This document shows, piece by piece, positions 1 to 7,079 of a stretch of 64,000 bases of DNA (its first letter is position 1; every line of letters begins with the position of its first letter). The translations under genes and the position numbers were made by a program. Source of the DNA: Candidatus Tisiphia endosymbiont of Beris chalybata (GTDB taxonomy: Bacteria; Pseudomonadota; Alphaproteobacteria; Rickettsiales; Rickettsiaceae); assembly GCF_964026555.1 (NCBI RefSeq), contig NZ_OZ032159.1, positions 62,001-126,000 on the forward strand, read 5' to 3'. The notes beneath the pieces are model-generated. The model worked only from the letters and a program-made list of their open reading frames with translations. It did not search any database and had not been told where the DNA came from.

Positions 1-1
1 G

Positions 2-301
2 CAGGAAAATTCTGATAAATATGATGTAATATTAAGCTGGAATTCTCTTTCTTTTACTAAAGATTTAACAAAATATTTCACTTTAATTTATTCAAGTACT
101 AGTCCATTAGGATATTTTGCATTTTGTTTACCTATCGCTACTGCCCCTAGCTTTTCAATTGGTGGAAAAGAATTTATTTCAACTATCGAAGAAATAAATT
201 CTGCATTAACTCAAGCTAAATTTATTATATTAAGTAATGAAGAATTAGAACTAGAAAAAAAATCTAGGTACTATATGGTAGTGTGTAAGAAAAATAATTA
301 A
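2..301 (+). CDS. C-terminal part of a SAM-dependent methyltransferase-like protein (5' end outside window)
   Basis: An open frame enters from the left edge and stops at TAA 299-301, giving 99 codons without a start. It contains a stretch reading DVILSWNSLSFTKDL followed by a hydrophobic strand ending in PLGYFAFCLP. This resembles the post-motif strand pair of BioC-type class I methyltransferases, where an Asp-Val-Ile-Ser-Ser segment precedes the L-x-P-G-G strand. The SAM-binding glycine motif would lie upstream of the window, so the family call is an inference. It lies just upstream of mlaA on the same strand. Confidence 0.5.
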   Translation, partial: QENSDKYDVILSWNSLSFTKDLTKYFTLIYSSTSPLGYFAFCLPIATAPSFSIGGKEFISTIEEINSALTQAKFIILSNEELELEKKSRYYMVVCKKNN

Positions 302-310
302 TTAGGCTGT

Positions 311-1210
311 ATGAAATACTTTATCTTATTAATAGACTTCCTGCATAAGTCAAAAATAGTGGAAGGATTTTTAGGAAAAACGAAGACGAGTCGAGCGGCG
401 TACATAGACACAGCTGAGCAGCGGAGGCGAGCTGCGACGACCAAATTACCAACCAGATTGACTTATGCAGGAAGTCTAATACTCTTTAGTATTTTTAATC
501 TTACTGCTACTGGTGCTATCCCTGCTTCTAACGAGGCTGATGAAGATTTTCGATATACCTATACTTATGGCAAAGGGTGTCATCAAGTGTATGATCCCTA
601 TGAAACACTAAATCGAAAAATTTTTGCTTTTAACTCTGTTTTGGATTACCTGCTCTTACGTCCAGTTACTATAGGCTACAAAAATCTTACCAACGCTTAT
701 ACTAAAGCTAGGGTCAGTAGCTTTATAGATAATATTAGCACTCCTGTAACAATAGTTAATTATGGCTTACAGGGAAATTATGCACAAACTATGAAAAGTG
801 TCTGGAGATTTCTTATTAATACTACGTTTGGGATAGGGGGGTTATTTGATGTGGCGAGTAAAATGGGTTTAACAGTAGCACCCCAATCTTTTGGTAGCAC
901 TCTTGCTAATTATGGGGTAGGACCCGGACCATATTTAGTGTTACCGTTTTTGGGAGGTACTAATGCTCGGGATGTTACTGATTCGGTGTTTACAAACACT
1001 TATTTTAACCCTATAATGCATATGGTACATAGAGATTTCAGAGTAACAGTATTTGGTGCTCAAACTATCGATACTAGGTTGGCGTTATTACCCTTTACTG
1101 ATTATGTAGCCCAGAACTCTACTGATCCGTATATTGCGATTAAATCAGCAACCCATCAAAATCGTGAGTCTGTGCTTTTTTACCCTAAACAATTTGTTTG
1201 TCCTAAATAA
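311..1210 (+). CDS. mlaA: MlaA/VacJ outer-membrane lipid-asymmetry protein, with an in-frame palindromic repeat in its signal peptide
   Basis: MlaA removes mislocalised phospholipids from the outer leaflet of the outer membrane and passes them to MlaC. The family signature is clear from about residue 96 (DPYETLNRKIFAFN, then the YGLQGN, GIGGLFDVA and GVGPGPYLVLPFLG blocks). At 299 residues it is longer than usual because residues 8-55 are encoded by a 146-bp inverted-repeat element (333-478). Removing the element with one TA copy joins MKYFILLI to ILFSIFNLTATGA, an ordinary Sec signal peptide. No lipobox cysteine is seen after the hydrophobic core, so lipidation is uncertain. mlaC and prs follow closely. 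The gene remains open, but export with the insert present is untested. Confidence 0.9.
   Translation: MKYFILLIDFLHKSKIVEGFLGKTKTSRAAYIDTAEQRRRAATTKLPTRLTYAGSLILFSIFNLTATGAIPASNEADEDFRYTYTYGKGCHQVYDPYETLNRKIFAFNSVLDYLLLRPVTIGYKNLTNAYTKARVSSFIDNISTPVTIVNYGLQGNYAQTMKSVWRFLINTTFGIGGLFDVASKMGLTVAPQSFGSTLANYGVGPGPYLVLPFLGGTNARDVTDSVFTNTYFNPIMHMVHRDFRVTVFGAQTIDTRLALLPFTDYVAQNSTDPYIAIKSATHQNRESVLFYPKQFVCPK
333..478. repeat. Family A inverted-repeat element (146 bp) inside mlaA
   Basis: The ends read TAGACTTCCTGCATAAGTC and, inverted, GACTTATGCAGGAAGTCTA. The element begins and ends with TA and has the same length as the four copies at 10866, 11947, 18842 and 23836. In the mlaA frame it encodes a 48-residue peptide resembling the peptide of those copies (shared TTKLP, AAYID and FLG-TK blocks). 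Confidence 0.9.
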
Positions 1211-1223
1211 TAAGGTAGAAGTT

Positions 1224-1796
1224 ATGAAAAAAGTTGCTCTATATTTAATATTTTTATGTTCTATGCCTGGATTAATATACGCTGCTGATATTGTGGATAA
1301 ATATGTTGATCAATTAGTAAAAGATGGCTTAACTATACTAAATGACAACACGATAAGTCAAGAGGCGAAAGTTTCTAAAACTAGAAAGTTAATTTTGGCT
1401 AATTTGGATCTTCCCTGGATGGCTAAATTTACCCTTGGAGGCTACAGGAAAACCCTCCTTCCTGAACAAATTAGTAAATTTACAGAAGCCTATAGTCATT
1501 ATGTGAGCAAAGCCTATGCTAGTTTAGTAAAAAACTATCATGGCCAAGAACCGAAAATTTTGGAAGTAAGTTCACTTGGTAATGATGAATCTATGGTGTC
1601 AATGTTAATAGGAAATATTAAAGTGAAATATCTAGTACGCAAAGTTAATGATACTGATCATCATGCTAACTTTAAGGTATCAGATATTATTACTGAAGGT
1701 GTGAGCCTTATCAATTCTCAACAATCAGAATTTATGAATATTCTAAGTTGCAGAGGGTTTGACGCTTTAATCGAAGAGTTAACTAAAAAATCCTAA
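1224..1796 (+). CDS. mlaC: MlaC periplasmic phospholipid-shuttle protein
   Basis: MlaC (Tol_Tol_Ttg2 family) carries phospholipid across the periplasm between MlaA and the inner-membrane MlaFEDB complex. The protein of 190 residues starts with a signal peptide (MKKVALYLIFLCSMPGLIYA) and then shows the family pattern: DLPWMAKFTLGGYRKT, followed by the KFTEAYSHYVSKAYAS helix. The frame is open further upstream to 1134, but the ATG at 1224 is preferred because it opens the signal peptide and has AAGGTAGAAG just upstream. It lies 13 nt after mlaA and 10 nt before prs. MlaD and MlaB are not in this window. Confidence 0.92.
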   Translation: MKKVALYLIFLCSMPGLIYAADIVDKYVDQLVKDGLTILNDNTISQEAKVSKTRKLILANLDLPWMAKFTLGGYRKTLLPEQISKFTEAYSHYVSKAYASLVKNYHGQEPKILEVSSLGNDESMVSMLIGNIKVKYLVRKVNDTDHHANFKVSDIITEGVSLINSQQSEFMNILSCRGFDALIEELTKKS

Positions 1797-1806
1797 ACTC
1801 CTTAAC

Positions 1807-2877
1807 ATGAAAATTCTAGCGGGGCTTAGTCATAAAAACTTAGCACAATCCTTAGCTAAGGAACTAAATTGTCAATATATAGAAGCCTATACTACTACCT
1901 TTGATGACTCAGAATTAAGAGTACAAATTCTGGAGGATATAAATGGGTGTGAGGTAGTGATTGTACAATCTACTTGTAGACCAGTTAATAATCATTTAAT
2001 GGAACTATTATTGTTAGTGGATACGGTAAAAAGAGCGGGAGCTAAAAGCATCACTGCAGTTATACCGTATTTTGGATATAGCCGCCAAGATCGCAGACCA
2101 TATATTTTTGCGCCAGTTGCAGCCCGGTTAGTAGCAAATATGCTAGAAGCTGCCGGGGTACAACGAGTTATTACTGTAGATTTGCACTCACAGCAATTAG
2201 AAGGTTTTTTTAATATTGAAGTACAAAATCTTAACCCTATCAGCTTATTTATTCCTCTAATCAATAATTATAACAATAGGGCTCTTTCGGAACTTGTATA
2301 TAAGGAGCCAACTGAAGCAACCTATAAATTATCCTCTCAGATAGAGTTATGCAAGGAGGCTAATACTATAGTCAATTCAGGAGAATTTGGTGCTAGGATC
2401 GATGGAGCGACGCCGATATATAATAGCCAAGCATTGAGTAACGATGTCACCAACTTCTCATCAATTGCCTATATTATAGTAAGCCCAGATATTGGAGGTA
2501 TTGCGCGTGCACGGGCCATGAGTAAGCTATGCAATATGGAGATAGCGGTTATCAATAAAAGTAGAACTGTCAATAATGAATACCACATGTCAGGAATACT
2601 AGGAAATGTTGAGAAAAAACATTGTATATTAATTGATGATATTGTGGATAGTGGGCAGACAATTTGTAAAGGCGCTAAATTATTAATGGAATGTGGGGCA
2701 TTGTCCGTTGATGCTTTTATTACTCACCCCGTACTTTCTAGGTCGTCTCAAGCAGCGATTGAAAATTCTAATATAACAAACATATATATCACTGATACTA
2801 TAGCCGTTGCAAATTTAAGCTCTAAGTTTCAAGTTGTTTCTATAGTCTCCCTTTTAGTGACTGCATTAAAAAAATAA
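1807..2877 (+). CDS. prs: Ribose-phosphate pyrophosphokinase with an internal insertion
   Basis: Makes PRPP from ribose 5-phosphate and ATP for nucleotide, histidine and NAD synthesis. The ATP-binding flexible loop (YSRQDRR, residues 91-97), the catalytic histidine of VDLHSQQ (His127) and the PRPP-binding loop (ILIDDIVDSGQT, about residues 275-286) are all present. Most family members have about 310-320 residues; this one has 356. The surplus lies at about residues 155-218, between SLFIPLI and IAYIIVSPDIGG, where relatives have a short linker. No palindromic repeat is visible in that stretch, so its origin is unclear. Core motifs are intact, so the enzyme is probably functional. Confidence 0.93.
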   Translation: MKILAGLSHKNLAQSLAKELNCQYIEAYTTTFDDSELRVQILEDINGCEVVIVQSTCRPVNNHLMELLLLVDTVKRAGAKSITAVIPYFGYSRQDRRPYIFAPVAARLVANMLEAAGVQRVITVDLHSQQLEGFFNIEVQNLNPISLFIPLINNYNNRALSELVYKEPTEATYKLSSQIELCKEANTIVNSGEFGARIDGATPIYNSQALSNDVTNFSSIAYIIVSPDIGGIARARAMSKLCNMEIAVINKSRTVNNEYHMSGILGNVEKKHCILIDDIVDSGQTICKGAKLLMECGALSVDAFITHPVLSRSSQAAIENSNITNIYITDTIAVANLSSKFQVVSIVSLLVTALKK

Positions 2878-2942
2878 AATTTCCTTTTCAGAATTGATTA
2901 TTTCTGTATATACTGCTGGTATTTTAAGAACCCTAACTTTAT

Positions 2943-3107
2943 TAGACTTCCTACATAAGTCGAAAAAGCGCTCGGGATTTTTAGGGAAAACGAAGCCGAG
3001 CACCACAATGGATAAGGATGTACATGAGGAGCGGAAGGCCACATTTTGACAACAAAATCATCCACTAGACCGAACACCCACTAGATAGGGCTTATGCAAG
3101 AGGTCTA
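2943..3107. repeat. Family A inverted-repeat element, 165-bp variant
   Basis: Begins TAGACTTCCTACATAAGTC and ends CTTATGCAAGAGGTCTA, so one end is of the GACTTCC type and the other of the GACCTCT type. It fills most of the prs-alr gap. Its right end is followed by a short motif (3113-3143) also found inside the 288-bp element at 28999. Confidence 0.8.
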
Positions 3108-3139
3108 AGGAGTCTAGGTTCTGTGAAGGTTTCTATGTA

Positions 3140-4270
3140 ATGGAAATATTTATGCGTACTGCTCATTGTACTCTTGAAATAGATTTAGCAAAAATTCGAG
3201 CTAATTACCGTATTATGGCTAAATTATGTAAATCAGCAGAAGTAGCGGCGGTAGTTAAGGCTAATAGCTACGGGCTAGGAGCGTCTGTTGTTGCTCCTGC
3301 TCTAGAGCAGGAAAACTGTAAGAGTTTTTTTGTTGCTAACATCGAGGAGGCTATTTCGTTACGTCAAGTTTTAGCTAGTGGATCAAGTATTTATGTACTT
3401 AATGGCGTATTTTATGAGGAAGTAGAATGGTTTAAGCACTACAACTTGATTCCGGTGCTTAACAATATAAAGCAGCTAGAAATTTGGCAAAAATTTGCTC
3501 TGCGTAATAAAGAAATATGTTCAAGCAGTAATGCGCTATCTTGTACTATACATATTAATACTGGCATGAATAGGCTTGGTATGACAGATAAAGAAATCAA
3601 GGATATAGTAAATAATCCGCGGTTATTAGATGGGCTCGCATTACAGTATGTTATTAGCCATTTATCTGCTTCTGAAGTTGCGGGGGATCCTTATAATCAG
3701 CAGCAGTTAGAAAAATTTAAGGATTATTTAAGTTTTTTTCCAAAAATTAAGGCTAGCTTATCTAACTCTAGTTGTGCATTTTTAGGGGAAGAATATCATT
3801 TCGACCTAATACGCGCCGGAGCGGCATTATATGGTATTAACCCATCAGGGAGCTTAATGAATCATTCATTACATAACCCTGTTAGGTTAACGGCTCCAAT
3901 AATTCATCTGCAAGAACTATCAGCAGAAGATTATATTGGTTATAATATGACTTTTAAGACAGGCCGTAATAGTATGATTGCTACCTTACCTCTTGGATAT
4001 GCTGATGGTTATTCTCGAGCGTTTAGCAATTATGGAGAAGTATTTATTGATTCCTATAGGGCTCCTGTAGTTGGTAGAATTTCAATGGATTTAATCACTA
4101 TTGATGTCACTGATCTACCACCAGAAAAAATTTTTCTAGGACAGCAAGTTGAGATTATAGGGAATAATTGTACACCAGATAAAATTGCCAATATAATTAA
4201 TACCATTGGTTATGAAATATTAACCATGATGGGTAATCGATATAAAAAAGTTTATAAAAATGATTCTTGA
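3140..4270 (+). CDS. alr: Alanine racemase
   Basis: PLP-dependent racemase supplying D-alanine for peptidoglycan. The fold-type III barrel carries the PLP lysine in [10 protein letters not shown] (Lys40), the catalytic tyrosine region GYNMTF (about residue 270), and the conserved [11 protein letters not shown] and GRISMDL blocks. At 376 residues it has normal length. The first ATG (3140) lies in a short sequence (GTGAAGGTTTCT...TAATGG) repeated elsewhere in the window, so the ATG at 3152 ([12 protein letters not shown]) is an equally good or better start. The 3' end overlaps mlaE by 11 nt, suggesting translational coupling. Confidence 0.95.
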   Translation: MEIFMRTAHCTLEIDLAKIRANYRIMAKLCKSAEVAAVVKANSYGLGASVVAPALEQENCKSFFVANIEEAISLRQVLASGSSIYVLNGVFYEEVEWFKHYNLIPVLNNIKQLEIWQKFALRNKEICSSSNALSCTIHINTGMNRLGMTDKEIKDIVNNPRLLDGLALQYVISHLSASEVAGDPYNQQQLEKFKDYLSFFPKIKASLSNSSCAFLGEEYHFDLIRAGAALYGINPSGSLMNHSLHNPVRLTAPIIHLQELSAEDYIGYNMTFKTGRNSMIATLPLGYADGYSRAFSNYGEVFIDSYRAPVVGRISMDLITIDVTDLPPEKIFLGQQVEIIGNNCTPDKIANIINTIGYEILTMMGNRYKKVYKNDS

Positions 4271-5033
4271 TATAGTTAATTTATTAGGTAAACGTACCTT
4301 AGAGTTTGCCAGAAATATAGGAAACTTTTCTATATTTACCTTTTTAGTAATGACTACTGTTTTTAAGCGACCTATATATTATGGTTTAATTTTAAAACAG
4401 CTACTCTTTATCGGTTTCTTTTCTTTACCGGTAGTAGCGATGACTACTTTTTTTTCTGGAGCGGTACTAGCTTTACAGAGTTATACAGGATTTTCGCGTT
4501 TTTCTGCTGAAAGTTCGATAGCTACGGTAGTAGTTCTTTCTATCACTCGTGAACTTGGCCCAGTGCTGGCGGGCCTTATGGTAGCTGGAAGAGTAGGAGC
4601 ATCAATTGCAGCTGAAGTAGCTACTATGAGAGTAACGGAACAAATAGACGCTCTTTATACTTTATCTACCGATCCGTTACGGTATTTAGTGTTTCCAAGA
4701 GTAGTAGCAGCGGTGGTTACTTTACCGTGCTTAGTATTAATAGGGGATGTACTTGGAGTGCTAGGAGGTTATTTAGTTAGTGTTTATAAATTAGATTTTA
4801 ATAGTTCTGGATATTTAGTAAATAGTTTTAAGTTTTTGGAAGCAATAGATGTTATTTCAGGATTAGTGAAAGCTGCAGTATTTGGTTTTATTATTGCAAT
4901 AATTAGCTGCTATAGTGGTTATCATGCAGAAAAAGGAGCAAAAGGCGTGGGCACTGCCACTACTGCTGCGGTGGTCAGTTCTTCGGTACTTATTTTATGT
5001 AGCAACTATTTGTTGACAGCTTTATTTTTTTAA
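4260..5033 (+). CDS. mlaE: MlaE ABC-transporter permease
   Basis: Inner-membrane permease of the Mla phospholipid transporter. The 257-residue protein has about five hydrophobic segments and the MlaE/YrbE family blocks: a periplasm-facing [12 protein letters not shown], then [20 protein letters not shown], the region that contacts the ATPase, and a C-terminal [16 protein letters not shown]. It overlaps alr by 11 nt. mlaF follows after a 205-nt gap filled by a family A repeat that starts directly after the stop codon. Confidence 0.95.
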   Translation: MILDIVNLLGKRTLEFARNIGNFSIFTFLVMTTVFKRPIYYGLILKQLLFIGFFSLPVVAMTTFFSGAVLALQSYTGFSRFSAESSIATVVVLSITRELGPVLAGLMVAGRVGASIAAEVATMRVTEQIDALYTLSTDPLRYLVFPRVVAAVVTLPCLVLIGDVLGVLGGYLVSVYKLDFNSSGYLVNSFKFLEAIDVISGLVKAAVFGFIIAIISCYSGYHAEKGAKGVGTATTAAVVSSSVLILCSNYLLTALFF

Positions 5034-5191
5034 TATACTTCCTGCATAAGTCAATCTAGTTAGTCATTTTGCTAGTTAGTCATTTTGTCGTGGAAACTTG
5101 CCTCTTGCTCCTGCGCTGTGTTTATGCACGCTCTAGTAGCTGGCTTCGTTTTTTCTAAAAGTGAAGTTCTTTGACTTATATAAGAAGTCTA
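5034..5191. repeat. Family A inverted-repeat element between mlaE and mlaF (158 bp)
   Basis: Left end TATACTTCCTGCATAAGTC, right end inverted as TTGACTTATATAAGAAGTCTA. It starts at the base after the mlaE stop codon and leaves about 47 nt before mlaF, so it separates the two Mla subunit genes. Confidence 0.8.
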
Positions 5192-5238
5192 ATCATTGAT
5201 AGTTAAGTAACTTGAATATAATTTTATAAGAATTAATT

Positions 5239-6003
5239 ATGCCTGATGGAAAACCAAAAATAAAAATACGTTCATTATATAAAGCTTTTGGAAATCATCA
5301 AGTGCTTGCGGGCATAGATTTGGATATCAAAGAAAACAGTTCAACGGTGATTTTAGGAGGTTCTGGTAGCGGGAAATCAGTTTTAATCAAAACAATAGTA
5401 GGCTTAATAAGACCTGATAAAGGTAGTATAACTATTGATGAGGTGGAAACTATAAATCTTTCAGACAAAGATAGGTTTAAAATTATGGAAACCATAGGAT
5501 TCTTATTTCAAGGTGGAGCACTTTTTGATTCTTTGACAGTGCAAGATAATATTACTTTTTTTGCTGAAAAATTATTCAAACTATCTAGAAAAGATACAGA
5601 AGAACTAGCGGCTTCTAAGCTTAACTCTGTAGGTTTATCACCTAGGATCTTAAAACTTTACCCTTCGGAACTTTCTGGTGGAATGCAAAAAAGAGTGTCT
5701 TTGGCTAGAGCTATTTGTAGCAATCCTTCGATTCTTTTCCTGGATGAGCCTACTACTGGGCTTGATCCAATAATGGCAAATGTTATTAATGAATTAATAA
5801 TTAAAATACGAGAAGAGCTCAACGTTACTACCATTACTATAACTCACGATATGAATAGCGCTTATATGATAGCTAAAGAAGTGACCATGATTTATAAGGG
5901 GAAGATCTTATGGTTCGGTACTAAAGAGGAAATCAAAAATAGCGATAATCCATATTTACAGCAATTTGTTAATGGTCTAACTTCAGGACCAATAGAGGTG
6001 TAA
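5239..6003 (+). CDS. mlaF: MlaF ABC-transporter ATPase
   Basis: ATPase of the Mla phospholipid transporter, partner of MlaE. Walker A GGSGSGKS is at about residues 38-45, the FLFQGGALFDSLTV block follows the Q-loop, the signature LSGGMQKR is near residue 144 and Walker B LFLDEPTTGLDP near residue 166; the switch histidine follows in ITHDM. The length of 254 residues is normal. A small membrane-protein gene begins one base after its stop codon. Confidence 0.96.
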   Translation: MPDGKPKIKIRSLYKAFGNHQVLAGIDLDIKENSSTVILGGSGSGKSVLIKTIVGLIRPDKGSITIDEVETINLSDKDRFKIMETIGFLFQGGALFDSLTVQDNITFFAEKLFKLSRKDTEELAASKLNSVGLSPRILKLYPSELSGGMQKRVSLARAICSNPSILFLDEPTTGLDPIMANVINELIIKIREELNVTTITITHDMNSAYMIAKEVTMIYKGKILWFGTKEEIKNSDNPYLQQFVNGLTSGPIEV

Positions 6004-6004
6004 G

Positions 6005-6271
6005 GTGTTGTGGGACTTAGGAAAATCTAAGCATAGATATTTTATAAGCCTCTTATTAATGCTTATAGCGTATATGTTTGATGCTTTCGCTTTTGACCTA
6101 CAAGCTTATAGTATAGCAGAGTGGGAAAGAGTGAGTATAATAGGGCTCATTATTATTACTATTATTGTACCTTCTAAATATCGGGTGATAATAATTGGTA
6201 CTGTTCTAGGCTTAACGCTTAGTTATTTTACTTATAAATATCTAGTACCCTTCTTGTTAACTTTCTTGTAA
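6005..6271 (+). CDS. Small membrane protein of unknown function behind mlaF
   Basis: An 88-residue frame with a GTG start one base after the mlaF stop; the AAGG overlapping the mlaF stop codon is very close to the start. It has a charged N-terminus followed by three predicted hydrophobic stretches (about residues 12-30, 43-56 and 60-87). I do not recognise a family. Its position at the end of the alr-mlaE-mlaF unit suggests co-expression with the Mla transporter, but no role can be read from the sequence. Confidence 0.65.
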   Translation: MLWDLGKSKHRYFISLLLMLIAYMFDAFAFDLQAYSIAEWERVSIIGLIIITIIVPSKYRVIIIGTVLGLTLSYFTYKYLVPFLLTFL

Positions 6272-6279
6272 TTTTTTAT

Positions 6280-6315
6280 TAGACTTCTATCGAAACTCAT
6301 ATCGAGCTGATATAC
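6280..6315. repeat. Half of a family E repeat at the ccmA 3' end
   Basis: TAGACTTCTATCGAAACTC matches the end of the 288-bp element at 28999 (TAGACCTCTTTCGAAACTC). The ccmA stop codon lies inside this fragment, so the last residues of CcmA may be repeat-derived. Confidence 0.55.
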
Positions 6316-6905
6316 TCCTCAAGGTTAATTACCTGCGCAGTGTTAATCAGCGCTGGGGAGTGAGAAGTTAATATAATAATCCCTCCATTATTAGCTTTGG
6401 AAATGATTAAATTATATAATAATTCTTTATTCTCTTGATCGAGGTTTGCTTCTATTTCATCTAATAACCAAAGATCTGTTTGACAAACCATTAATTTGGC
6501 TAAGGCAATTTTTTTTTGATTGCCTGCAGAAAGCTTATAACATTTTTCATGTAAAAGATGATCTAATTTAAAATAATATATTGCCGGTTCAAGTAATTCA
6601 ATAGAGCCATAGATTTTACTCCAAAATTTTAAATGCTCTAAAATAGTTATTTGGGGTTTTAAACCAATATTATGACCAATATAATTGCAATATGGCTTTT
6701 TAACTTCTTCACATTCTAATAATTGGTATAATATTTTGCCTTTTGTTGGCTTCTGCAAGCCAGCTATCATTCTGAGTAAGGAAGTTTTTCCGCAACCATT
6801 AGGACCTTGCAGGTACACTACCGAGGAAGGCAGTAAGGTCATGCTAATTCTAGAGAAGCAATTTTTTACGCCTATATTAAAGGTTAGTTGCTCAAATGAC
6901 AGCAT
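6297..6905 (-). CDS. ccmA: Haem exporter ATP-binding protein CcmA
   Basis: ATPase of the CcmABCD complex that supports haem attachment to apocytochrome c on the periplasmic side. The 202-residue protein has Walker A GPNGCGKTS (about residues 34-42), the signature LSAGNQKKIALAKL (about 125-138) and Walker B LWLLDE. CcmA proteins characteristically have this short length and an LSAGQ-like signature. It is the only reverse gene between mlaF and acnA, with a 174-nt divergent gap to acnA. Its 3' end runs into a repeat fragment. Confidence 0.9.
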   Translation of the reverse strand: MLSFEQLTFNIGVKNCFSRISMTLLPSSVVYLQGPNGCGKTSLLRMIAGLQKPTKGKILYQLLECEEVKKPYCNYIGHNIGLKPQITILEHLKFWSKIYGSIELLEPAIYYFKLDHLLHEKCYKLSAGNQKKIALAKLMVCQTDLWLLDEIEANLDQENKELLYNLIISKANNGGIIILTSHSPALINTAQVINLEEYISSI

Positions 6906-7079
6906 TGACAGAACACTAATAAAGTTTTAATACAATTTACTTTAAATATATATTTTTTCAAGTTAAGTTAATTTAATTATGAGTATAATGTAAAAACTTA
7001 AATTATTGGCAAAGAAATTTTTTAAGTGTGATAAGGTTTAAAGACCTTGCGGATCTAGATCAGAATAATTATGGAGTGA

